This document shows, piece after piece, positions 33,781-42,896 of a DNA stretch of 64,000 bases. Both the position numbers and the translations under genes were made by a program. The notes beneath the pieces are model-generated. The model ran no database searches, was not told the origin of the DNA, and was given only the letters and a program-made list of their open reading frames with translations. How positions within the stretch are numbered: position 1 is the stretch's first letter; the number at the start of each line of letters is the position of its first letter. Where the stretch lies: contig NZ_MEHJ01000001.1 in NCBI RefSeq assembly GCF_001746415.1, positions 3,059,001 through 3,123,000 of the forward strand, given 5' to 3'. This stretch comes from Streptomyces agglomeratus (GTDB taxonomy: Bacteria; Actinomycetota; Actinomycetes; Streptomycetales; Streptomycetaceae).

Positions 33781-36234
33781 TCACCGCCTGCGGAAGTCAC
33801 CCTTCCCGCAGGCCCTGCCGTCCTTGTTCCGGTCCAGGCCGTGCCGGTCGTGCCGTACGTCCAGGACGCCGTACCCCTTGGACTTCAGCCACTCGCACCG
33901 GTCGGCCGCCGGCACCTTCCTGGGGAACTTCCACGGCACGCAGGTGCTGACCTCGCCGTACGCGTGGTCGCAGCCGTCGTACCCCTCGGGCATCTTCACG
34001 CCCCGCTTCGCGGCCTCCGGCTTCCCGTGGTCCCCGTGCCCCGGTCCCCTCGGGGCCGCCGCCAGCTCGTCGGCGAAACTCTGCACACGCTCCGCCGCCA
34101 CCTGCCCCCGCGGGCCGATCCGCACCCACTTCGACACCGACGGCAGTCCCTTCGCGTCGACGACCGACAGCATGTACCAGCCGGGTGGCGCCAGGTTGGG
34201 GTTGCTGGTGAGGCTGAGGTCGATGGTGTTGCCGTTGACGGTCATCGGCAGGTCGACCAGGCGCTGGTTCGGGTCGGAAGAGTGGGTGACCGCGGCCGGA
34301 CGAATCAGCGACGCCTTCACCACCGGCCGGTCGACCGTGATGCGCTGCGCCGATCCGTACGCCCAGTTCTGCGAGGCCACCGAGGTGATCTTCGGGCGGG
34401 CGCCCTTGAAGAAGTACGGCGGCTTGTAGACCGACACCCGCTGCTCGAACGACCCGTCGCCCGGGTTGTCCCCGACGCTCAGCACCCGGCCGTCCGGCAG
34501 CAGCGTGGACGAGGAGTGGTACGTACGCGGCACCGGGTCGGCGGCCAGGCCCGGCTGGAACGTGTTGGTCGCCGGGTCGTACATCGACGCCTCGAAGACC
34601 GGGTCCTCGCGGTAGGTGTGCAGCGCGCCGCCCGTCTCCAGGACCTTGCCGTCCGGCAGGATCACCGCCGAGAGGTAGACCTTGCCCTCGGCGCCCTTCT
34701 GGAAGGTGCCGTCCTTGTACCTGCCCTGCGGCAGGTCGGGCCCGGCGACGTACTCGGGCGAGGCGGCCTTGAGGTCGATCAGGTCCACCAGCCGGTGCGC
34801 GTCGGGAGAGACGGTGTGGTTTCCGCCGCCGGCCGTGAGCACCTTCTGGTCCTGGGCGGGCGGCAGCAGCAGCGACGCGGACTGGTCGCGCTCGTCCTTC
34901 TTCCGCAGCCCCGGTACGTCGGTGACCGTGCCCTTCTCGTAGTCGTAGACGGAGGCTCCGGTCCCGGGCAGTCCGACGCCGAAGGTGTGGCTGCCGCTGT
35001 AGAAGAGGCGCCCGTCCTGGAGCAGGATCATCGCCGGGTAGAGCCCCCAGAACGACCACGCCTGCTTGGCCTCGCCCAACGGCAGCCACTTGTTCTGGGC
35101 GAAGCTGAAGTGCTCGTTGACGACCGTTCCGGCGGCGTCCTCGCCCAGCCCGCCGAGCGAGACGACGTCACCGTTGCCCATGGCGGTCGCCGACGGATAC
35201 CAGTGGCCCGCCAGCATGTCGTTGACCTTCAGGTACTTGTTGAGCTTGGGATCGAAGACGTAACTCGACCTCAGCCCCTTGTACCCGACCGTCCCGTCCG
35301 GCGACGCGTAGTCCTTGTTCCCGCCGACCACGAGCACCCGCCCGTCCGGCAGTTGGACATGCCCCGCGCAGAAGAAGTCCTCGGGCGTCGGGATGTCCGT
35401 GTACCTGCCGGTCACCGGGTCGAAGACCGACGACTTGAAGGTGCCGGCGGCGAAGGCGTCACGGTCGTTGCCCGAGCCCGCGATGAGCAGCACCTTCCCG
35501 GTGTGCAGCAGTACGGAGTGGATGGCGCGCACCGGTGACGGAGCGGTCTGGACCGTCCACTGGCCCTTGCACTCGGGCCCCTTGCCCTCGCACGGGTCGA
35601 CGGGCGGCTCGGGCACGACGGTCGCGTCCACCATCGCGTAGTCGTCCGTGGTGAGCGAACCGACGCCGTAGAGGGCCGCGCCCCAGGTGATCTGGTCGGT
35701 GTTCGCGGGAACGACCGGGGTACGGACCTCGGTACGGGCGTACGCCGCACTCTGCGGCAGGGTGTTGAGGTCGGCCCAGAAGACCCAGCCGGCCGTCTTG
35801 TCGTGCCGGAACAGCGTCATGGCCACATCGGGCGACGTCGACCTGTACCAGAGGGAAAGGTCGTACTGATGGCCCTCGGTGACCTTCGGCGCGCACGCGT
35901 TCTCCAGCATCATCGCCTTGCGGTCGCCGTCGGTGCGGCGGGTGAGGTCGATGCGCAGGGCGCGGTCCCCGGAGTGTGCGTCGTCCGTCACCGTGTACGT
36001 GTAGTCGTTGTCGCCCCAGCCGGACTTCTCGAAGCACTCGGGGAACTCCCCCTGCGCGTCGAGCGTTTCCAGACCGGGATTGGCTATCAGGTTCGGCGCG
36101 GCGCTGGCGGGTGTGGCGTCGAGCGGCGCCAGCCCGAAGCCCGCGGCGAGCAGGGCCAACGCGGTGAGGAAAAGGCGCATCCTGCCGCGCCCGGGTCTCC
36201 CTGCGTTCCTTCGGTACGAGTGGTGCGGGGTCAT
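33781..36234 (-). CDS. secreted copper-radical oxidase (galactose oxidase/GlxA type)
   Basis: 817 residues. Signal peptide 1-46, N-terminal carbohydrate-binding-like beta sandwich (47-205), seven-bladed kelch-type propeller (about 225-600), DUF1929-type C-terminal domain (about 610-710), and a His/Gly/Pro linker to an excalibur-like Ca-binding end (CEWLKSKGYGV ... GLDRNKDGRAC). Every copper/radical residue of galactose oxidase has a counterpart: crosslink Cys289 (FFCAGH), Tyr346 (HWYPSAT), Tyr572-His573 (RTYHSSS), His651 (VTHSSDPNQR). It should oxidise a primary alcohol, probably in a surface glycan, to an aldehyde with H2O2 release. ATG at 36234 overlaps the stop of the upstream glycosyltransferase gene (ATGA). 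Confidence 0.92.
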   Translation of the reverse strand: MTPHHSYRRNAGRPGRGRMRLFLTALALLAAGFGLAPLDATPASAAPNLIANPGLETLDAQGEFPECFEKSGWGDNDYTYTVTDDAHSGDRALRIDLTRRTDGDRKAMMLENACAPKVTEGHQYDLSLWYRSTSPDVAMTLFRHDKTAGWVFWADLNTLPQSAAYARTEVRTPVVPANTDQITWGAALYGVGSLTTDDYAMVDATVVPEPPVDPCEGKGPECKGQWTVQTAPSPVRAIHSVLLHTGKVLLIAGSGNDRDAFAAGTFKSSVFDPVTGRYTDIPTPEDFFCAGHVQLPDGRVLVVGGNKDYASPDGTVGYKGLRSSYVFDPKLNKYLKVNDMLAGHWYPSATAMGNGDVVSLGGLGEDAAGTVVNEHFSFAQNKWLPLGEAKQAWSFWGLYPAMILLQDGRLFYSGSHTFGVGLPGTGASVYDYEKGTVTDVPGLRKKDERDQSASLLLPPAQDQKVLTAGGGNHTVSPDAHRLVDLIDLKAASPEYVAGPDLPQGRYKDGTFQKGAEGKVYLSAVILPDGKVLETGGALHTYREDPVFEASMYDPATNTFQPGLAADPVPRTYHSSSTLLPDGRVLSVGDNPGDGSFEQRVSVYKPPYFFKGARPKITSVASQNWAYGSAQRITVDRPVVKASLIRPAAVTHSSDPNQRLVDLPMTVNGNTIDLSLTSNPNLAPPGWYMLSVVDAKGLPSVSKWVRIGPRGQVAAERVQSFADELAAAPRGPGHGDHGKPEAAKRGVKMPEGYDGCDHAYGEVSTCVPWKFPRKVPAADRCEWLKSKGYGVLDVRHDRHGLDRNKDGRACGKGDFRRR

Positions 36235-37853
36235 CCCTCCCCCTTCTGGAGCGGCTGCTTGCGCCGGTCGGCCCGGTCGACCCGGAGGATGTCGATCCGG
36301 CCGTCCCCCTCCCCGAAGCTCGCGACCGGTTCGCTGTGCTCGAACAGGTCCCGCAGCGTGGGCAGATTGTGCTGTTCGCCGCGCAGGGCGGGCGTGGACA
36401 CGACGTAGTCGATGTCCTTCCAGCCGCGCGGCAGTGTCCTGGCGACCGCGGGGTCCTGGTCGAGTTTGTAGTGCCAGATGGCGCCGGTGCCCGGCCGGTA
36501 TCCGGCCTCGACGGCGTCCAGCCACAGCACGCCGTCGGTGACGACGCGGGTGCGTTCCCGGTCGCCGACCGGCGTCTCGCGCAGCCAGCGGGAGGCCGCG
36601 TGGTAGACGCCGTTGTCGTCGCCGCGCACGGTGTCCCGGTCCTCGCGGTACCAGTGCGGGGCCACGAACACGGCGGCGACGGCCAGCAGGGCGGTGACCG
36701 CCGCCGGGCGCAGCGCGCGGTGGCGGGACGGGACGAGGGCGACGAGCGCGCACCCCAGTCCGGTCACGGTGAGCGCGAGGAAGGGCAGCAACTGGGCGAC
36801 GTACATCTGCGGCAGGTAGCCGCCGGGGCGCAGTGCGACCAGGGCCAGCACCAGGACGGCGAGGGCGACGGGGCGCAGGCGGCGTACGGCGAGGCCGATC
36901 ACGGCGGCCGCGCAGCCGGCGGCCAGCAGATAGGGGTCGCGCGAGAACCAGTCGAGGATCAGCGTGTTGGCGTCGGTCCCGTCCTCGAAGACGGAGCCGC
37001 TGCCCTCGCGCCCGCCGAGCTGGAACTTGAGCGTGCCGAGGAGCGAGACGTGGCCGGCGCCCGGCACCAGTTCGCCCTTGAGCGTGGCGTACAGCGGGTA
37101 GAAGAGGCCGGTGAGGACCAGTCCCGAGCCGAAGCCGGCGAACGAGAACTTGCGGGTCCTCGGATGGCTGCCGTGCCACAGAGTCACCAGCACGACGGGC
37201 AGCAGGACCGCGATCGTCTCCTTGGAGAGGACGGCGAGGGCGAATGCGCTGCCCGCGGCGATGTGGTGCCACAGGTGGCGGCGGGGCGACAGGGCGAGAG
37301 CGAAGGCGGCCAGCGCCCAGACGACCGCGAAGTTGTCGAGGTATATCTGCCGGTGCAGGGTCACCGCGAGCGGTGAGAGCCCGTACAGCAGCATGGCGAA
37401 TGCGGCGGCCGGGCGGCCGAGACCGATGCGGCGGCCCACGACGAACACGAGGGCGGCGCCGGCGGCGACGACGGGCAGCATGGCGACGCGGCCCTGGACG
37501 AACGTCGGCAGTTCGGGAAAGAGCCAGGCGGGAAGCCAGGCCAGCCCCGCGAGCTGTATCCAGCCGAACGGCGGATGGTCGTACCAGTAGGTGTAGTGGG
37601 CGAGGTCCCCGTTGCGTACGGCCCACGCCTGGGCCAGGTACGTTCCCTCGTCGTCATTGGGGAACGGGAAATTGCCGATGTTCCAGGCACGTACGGAAAT
37701 GATCAGAATCAACAGCGGAGCCACCCAGACGAAATCTCTGAGAAACGTTGACCCGACCGGTGATTCCGGCGCTTTGCGAGATGTGGACGCGGCGTGACGA
37801 GGCCGTAATTCCGGACCGTTACGGGTATTGGCGCGCAGCACAGCACTGCTCAT
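36231..37853 (-). CDS. PMT/ArnT-like membrane glycosyltransferase with a TTA codon
   Basis: 540-residue GT-C (GT39/GT83) enzyme with about 12 helices. The first outer loop carries the catalytic acidic pair (NDDEGTYLAQAWAVRNG) and the HPPFGWIQLAGLAW motif of ArnT/PMT enzymes, followed by RQIYLDNFAVVWAL; a soluble C-terminal domain (about 420-540) follows. These enzymes move sugars from polyprenyl phosphate on the outer membrane face. Codon 16 is TTA (plus strand TAA at 37806-37808), implying bldA control. ATG at 37853 follows a GGGTGGGGGGA tract. It is translationally coupled to the copper-radical oxidase. Confidence 0.88.
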   Translation of the reverse strand: MSSAVLRANTRNGPELRPRHAASTSRKAPESPVGSTFLRDFVWVAPLLILIISVRAWNIGNFPFPNDDEGTYLAQAWAVRNGDLAHYTYWYDHPPFGWIQLAGLAWLPAWLFPELPTFVQGRVAMLPVVAAGAALVFVVGRRIGLGRPAAAFAMLLYGLSPLAVTLHRQIYLDNFAVVWALAAFALALSPRRHLWHHIAAGSAFALAVLSKETIAVLLPVVLVTLWHGSHPRTRKFSFAGFGSGLVLTGLFYPLYATLKGELVPGAGHVSLLGTLKFQLGGREGSGSVFEDGTDANTLILDWFSRDPYLLAAGCAAAVIGLAVRRLRPVALAVLVLALVALRPGGYLPQMYVAQLLPFLALTVTGLGCALVALVPSRHRALRPAAVTALLAVAAVFVAPHWYREDRDTVRGDDNGVYHAASRWLRETPVGDRERTRVVTDGVLWLDAVEAGYRPGTGAIWHYKLDQDPAVARTLPRGWKDIDYVVSTPALRGEQHNLPTLRDLFEHSEPVASFGEGDGRIDILRVDRADRRKQPLQKGEG

Positions 37854-38010
37854 GCAGATCCCCCCACCCTGAAGACCCCCCTGGCCTGCAACACCCCGGA
37901 TCCGACCCCCCGGACCCGGGCATGCCGCAGCAGCATGGCACACAACGGGCAGGCCACATAAGAAGAATCTGGAATTCCGCTTATGGAGGCGGTGTGTCAC
38001 CCATGCCTCG

Positions 38011-38040
38011 TTGCCGCCTTAAACAAGCACCTGCTAGCTT
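38011..38040 (+). promoter_or_regulatory. predicted promoter of the GT2 operon
   Basis: TTGCCG (38011-38016) and TAGCTT (38035-38040) with an 18-base spacer resemble a HrdB-type promoter, about 52 bases before the GT2 ATG. The 239-base divergent region also holds A/T-rich stretches rare in this genome, so promoters for both arms probably lie here. Confidence 0.55.
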
Positions 38041-38092
38041 CCCCGGCGGGGAGAGAAATAACAGAACACCGAGGAAGACCCAGGGGGAATTC

Positions 38093-39346
38093 ATGGTCTC
38101 CGCTGTCCTTTTATTGGACTCGCTCGTACTCATGGCCACCGCCGGCGTCACGCTGTGGTGGATGGTCCACGCCTGGCGCACGCCAGAGACGCTGGAAGCG
38201 ACCGCCTTCGCCGAACCGGACGGACACCACGGGGTGTCGTTCTCGCTGCTCGTCCCGGCCCGGCACGAAGAGACCGTGCTCAGGCACACGGTCGAGAACA
38301 TGCTGAAGATCGGCCATCCCGCCTTCGAGATCGTGCTGATCGTCGGCCACGACGACCCCGGCACCGCGGCCATCGCCCATCAGCTCGCCGCCGAACACCC
38401 GCACAAGGTGCAGACCGTGGTGGACCAGCACGCGGCCAAGAACAAGCCGCGCGCCCTCAACACCGCGCTGCCGTACGCGAAGGGCGACGTGGTCGGCGTG
38501 TTCGACGCGGAGGACATCGTCCACCCCGAGCTGCTCAGCCACGTCGACTTCGCCTTCCGCCGCGACGACGCGGACGTGGTGCAGGGCGGCGTACAGCTCG
38601 TCAACTACGACACGAGCTGGTACAGCCTGCGCAACTGCCTGGAGTACTTCTTCTGGTTCCGCAGCCGGCTGCACCTGCACGCCCGCAAGGGGTTCATCCC
38701 GCTCGGCGGCAACACCGTCTTCGTCCGGGCCGCGCTGCTGCGCGAGACCGGCGGCTGGGACGGCGACTGCCTCGCCGAGGACTGCGACCTGGGCGTACGG
38801 CTGTCCTCGCGCGGCGCCAAGGTCGTCGTCGCGTACCACGCCGCGCTCGTCACCCGCGAGGAGACGCCCGACACGCTGCTCGCCCTCTACAAGCAGCGCA
38901 CCCGCTGGAACCAGGGCTTCCTCCAGGTCCTGCGCAAGGGCGAGTGGCGCGGGCTCCCGGGCTGGCGCCAGCGCCTCCTGGCGCGCTACACCCTCTCGAC
39001 GCCGTTCCTCCAGGCGGCCACCGGCATCATGATCCCGCTCGGCCTGCTGCTGGCCTGGGTCGGCGGGGTGTCCCTGCCCATCGCGCTCGTCGCCTGGCTC
39101 CCGATGGTGCCGATGGCCGCGATGATGGTCTTCGAGGCCGTCGCCCTGCACGACTTCGGCCGCGAGTACGGTTTCCGGATCGGTCCGTGGCAGTACGTGA
39201 AGCTCACGGTCGGAGGCCCGGTGTACGCCGTCGTACTCGCCGCGGCCGCTCTGCGCGCCGTCTGGCGCGAGTACACCGGGCGCAGGGACTGGGAACTCAC
39301 CTCGCACATCGGCGCCCACCTGGAACCCCAGCGGGAGGCGCGGTGA
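38093..39346 (+). CDS. processive-type family 2 glycosyltransferase with a TTA codon
   Basis: 417-residue membrane GT2. An N-terminal helix (4-24) precedes a GT-A catalytic domain (48-275) with FSLLVPARHEE, DxD-type DAED (138-141), the LAED acceptor-base motif (227-230) and QxxRW as QRTRW (268-272), all as in cellulose/chitin/hyaluronan synthases. Three to four C-terminal helices follow. Such enzymes polymerise sugars and pass them across the membrane, although this one is shorter than CslA. Codon 7 is TTA (38111-38113), so bldA tRNA should be needed. ATG at 38093 has AGGGGGA 6 bases upstream. Its stop overlaps the next gene (GTGA). Confidence 0.9.
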   Translation: MVSAVLLLDSLVLMATAGVTLWWMVHAWRTPETLEATAFAEPDGHHGVSFSLLVPARHEETVLRHTVENMLKIGHPAFEIVLIVGHDDPGTAAIAHQLAAEHPHKVQTVVDQHAAKNKPRALNTALPYAKGDVVGVFDAEDIVHPELLSHVDFAFRRDDADVVQGGVQLVNYDTSWYSLRNCLEYFFWFRSRLHLHARKGFIPLGGNTVFVRAALLRETGGWDGDCLAEDCDLGVRLSSRGAKVVVAYHAALVTREETPDTLLALYKQRTRWNQGFLQVLRKGEWRGLPGWRQRLLARYTLSTPFLQAATGIMIPLGLLLAWVGGVSLPIALVAWLPMVPMAAMMVFEAVALHDFGREYGFRIGPWQYVKLTVGGPVYAVVLAAAALRAVWREYTGRRDWELTSHIGAHLEPQREAR

Positions 39347-40569
39347 CGGCGGACCCGCTCGACCTGCCCGTCGACATGCCCCTCGACGTGCCGTTCGGCA
39401 CGGCTCTCGACGTGTCCGTCGTCGTACCGACCTACAACGAGGCCGGCAACATCCACGAGCTGCTGCACCGGATCGGCGCGGCCATGGCCTCGGCCGGCCT
39501 CAGCGCCGAGGTGATCTTCGCGGACGATTCGACGGACCACACCTGCGAGGTCATCGAGGACGCGGCGGGCTCCTCTCCGCTTCCCGTCGTCCTGCACCAC
39601 AGGGCGGAGCCGACCGGCGGCCTCGGCGGCGCGGTCGTCGAGGGCATCGGCCGCTCCGCCGCCCCCTGGATCGTCGTCATCGACGCCGACCTCCAGCACC
39701 CGCCGGAGCTCGTTCCCGAGCTGCTCGCACGGGGCAGGTCGACCGGCGCGGAGCTCGTCGTCGCCAGCCGGTACGCGGCGGGCGGCAGCCGGTCCGGGCT
39801 CGCGGGCGCCTACCGGACGCTGGTGTCCGGCGTGTCCACGGCCGTCACCAAGTCGCTGTTCCCACGGGCGCTGCGCGGCCTGACCGACCCGATGAGCGGC
39901 TTCTTCGCGATCCGCCGGGAGGCGGTGGACCGGGCCGCCACCGGGGAGGACGGCCTCCAGCCGCTCGGCTACAAGATCCTGCTCGAACTGGCTGTACGCT
40001 GCCGGCCGGCCGGGATCACCGAGGTGCCGTACGCCTTCGGGGAGCGGCACGCGGGCGAGTCCAAGTCGACGGTGCGCGAGGGCCTGCGCTTCCTGCGCCA
40101 CCTCGTCACGCTGCGCACCGCGGACCCGCGGGCGCGGGTCGCCGTCTTCGGCCTGATCGGGCTGTCCGGGTTCGTACCGAACCTGGCGCTGCTGTGGCTC
40201 CTCAACGGTCCGGGCGGCATGCACTACGCCCCGGCCGAGATCATCGCCAACCAGGCGGGCCTTCTCTGGAACTTCCTCCTGGTCGACTCGCTGCTCTACC
40301 GCCTGCGGCGGAGCCACCGGCGCCGGTCGGTGCGGCTGCTCACGTTCGCGGCCGTGGGGAACGCGGACCTGGTCGCCCGGCTGCCGCTGGCGGCGCTGTT
40401 CATCGCCTGGGGCGGGCTGGACCCGGTCCCCGCGACGGCGGTCAGCATGGTGGTGGTCTTCGCGGGCCGGTTCCTGCTGGTGGACCGGTGGCTGTACCGC
40501 CGGCGCGGCGCGCGCGCCACGTCCGAACCGGTACGGGTGGAGACCCCGCTTCCCGATCCGACACCGTAA
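39343..40569 (+). CDS. DPM-like GT2 fused to a GtrA domain
   Basis: 408 residues from a GTG overlapping the previous stop by four bases. Residues 22-250 are a dolichyl-phosphate-mannose-synthase-type GT2: VSVVVPTYNEAGN, DDSTD, DADLQHPPE (DxD at 114-116) and VASRYAAGG; it should charge polyprenyl phosphate with a sugar. Residues about 270-390 are a GtrA-like four-helix membrane domain (RVAVFGLIGLSGFVPNLALL; NFLLVDSLLY), thought to flip the lipid-linked sugar. It would supply donor for the GT-C enzyme encoded on the divergent arm. Confidence 0.92.
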   Translation: MTADPLDLPVDMPLDVPFGTALDVSVVVPTYNEAGNIHELLHRIGAAMASAGLSAEVIFADDSTDHTCEVIEDAAGSSPLPVVLHHRAEPTGGLGGAVVEGIGRSAAPWIVVIDADLQHPPELVPELLARGRSTGAELVVASRYAAGGSRSGLAGAYRTLVSGVSTAVTKSLFPRALRGLTDPMSGFFAIRREAVDRAATGEDGLQPLGYKILLELAVRCRPAGITEVPYAFGERHAGESKSTVREGLRFLRHLVTLRTADPRARVAVFGLIGLSGFVPNLALLWLLNGPGGMHYAPAEIIANQAGLLWNFLLVDSLLYRLRRSHRRRSVRLLTFAAVGNADLVARLPLAALFIAWGGLDPVPATAVSMVVVFAGRFLLVDRWLYRRRGARATSEPVRVETPLPDPTP

Positions 40570-40579
40570 CGCCGGGGCG

Positions 40580-40612
40580 GGGCGGGCGGGGGTTCTTCGT
40601 CCCTGCCCGCCC
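40580..40612. terminator. terminator between converging genes
   Basis: 12-base arms GGGCGGGCGGGG/CCCTGCCCGCCC with one mismatch and a 9-base loop, 10 bases after the DPM-like gene and before the end of the leftward YyaL-like gene. Confidence 0.7.
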
Positions 40613-40657
40613 TTTCCCGAAGCGGGGCACGTCACGGGATGCCGGGGCCCGCCGAAG

Positions 40658-42679
40658 CTAGCGCGGAGCCTCGCCCAGGCGCTCCCGCAGCACCGCCGGA
40701 TCCGAGGTCGGCGCGTCGCACACGAAGTGCCGGCACACGTACGCGCCGGGCCCCCGGTCCGCCAGCAGCGGGAACTCGTCGCTGCCCGTTTCACCCGCCG
40801 CGACCACCGCCCCCGGCGCACCGCTCAGCAGCGCCACCCGGTGCAGTTCCTTCGTCAGCGGGTCGCCGCCCGCGCCCACCACCGCCACCTCGCGCGGCCC
40901 GTCCAGCGCCGCCTCGGCGACCGCGAGACCCCACCCGATGAACCTCGGCACGCGCGGCCCGAGCGTCTTCACGACACCCAGCGCCCGCTCCGCCGCGCTC
41001 CGGTGCGCCTCGGACCCCGTGTGCGCGGCGTACGACAGCAGCGCACCCGCCGCGGCCGTCCACCCCGAGGGAGTCGCGTTGTCCGTCGGGTCCTGCGGCC
41101 GCCTGATGAGCTTCTCGGAGTCGTGAGCCGTGTCGAACAGCGTCCCGTCCTCACCCACGAACTGGTCGATGACGATGTCCAGCAGGAATCCGGCGAACTC
41201 CAGCCACACCCCTTCGCCCGACACGGCCGCGAGCGCGAGGAACCCCTCCGCCACGTCGGCGTAGTCCTCCAGCACGCCCGCGTTCGCCCCGGCCCGCCCG
41301 TCCTTGGACGTACGGGTCAGCCGCGCCCCCTCGTCCATGTGCACCCGCACCAGCAGATCCGCCGCCTCGGTCGCCCGCTCGACCAGGTCCGGCCGGTCGA
41401 AGTACGCCCCGGTCTCGGCCAGCGCGGCGATCGCGAGCCCGTTCCAGGCGGCCACGATCTTGTCGTCCCGTCCGGGCCGCTCCCGCCCGCCGCGCGCCGC
41501 CAGCAGCCGGGCCCGGACATCGGCCACCCGCGCCGCGTCGGCCACGCCCTCCCCCACCGGGAGCTGAAGTACGGACGCGCCCTCCTCGAACGTTCCCTCC
41601 TCCGTCACCCCGAAGAGCCGGGCGGCGAACTCCGCGTCCTGCTCTCCCAGCACCTCACGAAGCTGCCCCGGCGTCCATACGTAGTACGCGCCCTCGACAT
41701 GCCTGCCGGTGCCGTCGTCGCTGTCGGCATCCAGCGCAGACGCGAATCCGCCTTCGTGCGTACGCAGTTCGCTCACCAGGAAGTCCGCGGTCTCCAGCGC
41801 CACCCGCCGCGCGAGTTCCGAACCGGTGGCCCGCCACAGGTGGGCGTAGACCCGGCACAGCAGCGCATTGTCGTACAGCATCTTCTCGAAGTGCGGCACG
41901 ACCCATTCGCGGTCGACGGAATAGCGCGCGAAGCCGCCTGCGAGCTGGTCGTAAATTCCCCCGCGCGCCATCGCCTCGCAGGTGTGCGAGGCCATGTGCA
42001 GGGCCCCCTCGGACCCCGTACGCGCGTAATGCCGCAGCAGGAACTCCACCACCATGGACGGCGGGAACTTCGGCGCGCCGCCGAAGCCGGCGCGGGTCGA
42101 GTCGTAGTCCCGCGTCAGCGCGAGCAGCGCCTGCGCCAGCTCCTCCTCCGCCGGCAGTTCGGGCGCCCCGTACGCGAGCGAGCGCTCACTCAGATCCCGG
42201 ACGATCTTCCCGGCGACCTCGGTGACTTCGTCCCGCCGGCCCACCCAGGCGTTGCTGACGCCCTCCAGAACCTGCCGGAAGGAGGGCATGCCGTGCCGGG
42301 GCTCGGGCGGGAAGTACGTACCGAAGTAGAAGGGCTCGGCGTCGGCGGTCAGGAAGACGGTCATCGGCCAGCCGCCCTGCCCGGTCGCGGCCTGCACCGC
42401 TTCCATGTAGACGGCGTCGACATCGGGCCGCTCCTCGCGGTCCACCTTGACGTTGACGAAGTGCTCGTTGAGGTACGCGGCGGTCGGCTCGTCCTCGAAG
42501 GACTCGTGCGCCATGACATGGCACCAGTGACAACTCGAATAGCCAACACTGAGCAGAATCGGAACCTCCCGCCGTCGCGCCTCCTCAAAGGCCCCGGGTG
42601 ACCACGGCCACCAGTCGACTGGGTTGTCGGCGTGCTGGAGCAGGTACGGAGACGTCTCATGAGCCAGGCGGTTCGGCAT
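40658..42679 (-). CDS. YyaL/DUF255 thioredoxin-domain protein
   Basis: 673-residue member of the YyaL (SPATA20-like) family. N-terminal thioredoxin-fold domain (1-165) with [19 protein letters not shown], the redox-type CHWC in [17 protein letters not shown], and [11 protein letters not shown]-terminal six-hairpin glycosidase-like barrel (about 200-620) with [27 protein letters not shown]. The molecular role is not established, though sequence relatives are linked to N-acylglucosamine epimerase-type folds. ATG at 42679 begins the conserved [11 protein letters not shown]. Monocistronic; it converges on the glycan locus. Confidence 0.92.
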   Translation of the reverse strand: MPNRLAHETSPYLLQHADNPVDWWPWSPGAFEEARRREVPILLSVGYSSCHWCHVMAHESFEDEPTAAYLNEHFVNVKVDREERPDVDAVYMEAVQAATGQGGWPMTVFLTADAEPFYFGTYFPPEPRHGMPSFRQVLEGVSNAWVGRRDEVTEVAGKIVRDLSERSLAYGAPELPAEEELAQALLALTRDYDSTRAGFGGAPKFPPSMVVEFLLRHYARTGSEGALHMASHTCEAMARGGIYDQLAGGFARYSVDREWVVPHFEKMLYDNALLCRVYAHLWRATGSELARRVALETADFLVSELRTHEGGFASALDADSDDGTGRHVEGAYYVWTPGQLREVLGEQDAEFAARLFGVTEEGTFEEGASVLQLPVGEGVADAARVADVRARLLAARGGRERPGRDDKIVAAWNGLAIAALAETGAYFDRPDLVERATEAADLLVRVHMDEGARLTRTSKDGRAGANAGVLEDYADVAEGFLALAAVSGEGVWLEFAGFLLDIVIDQFVGEDGTLFDTAHDSEKLIRRPQDPTDNATPSGWTAAAGALLSYAAHTGSEAHRSAAERALGVVKTLGPRVPRFIGWGLAVAEAALDGPREVAVVGAGGDPLTKELHRVALLSGAPGAVVAAGETGSDEFPLLADRGPGAYVCRHFVCDAPTSDPAVLRERLGEAPR

Positions 42680-42896
42680 ACTCCCATCCTGCCTCACCGC
42701 GTGCGACAAGCCCGCGAGCCCGGCTCGGGCGGCATGTGCGGGCGAGGCCACCGGGTCCGCCCGGGCCCCGGTCGTTCACCCCGGGGGATTCGCGCTACGG
42801 AAGTCCTCCGAGGTCCCGAAGGTGCTCACTCTCGCGCTGACGCGCGTCAAGCAGGACACTTGTCCCGCACATCGTTGCTGTCGGAGGGGGACGCAC

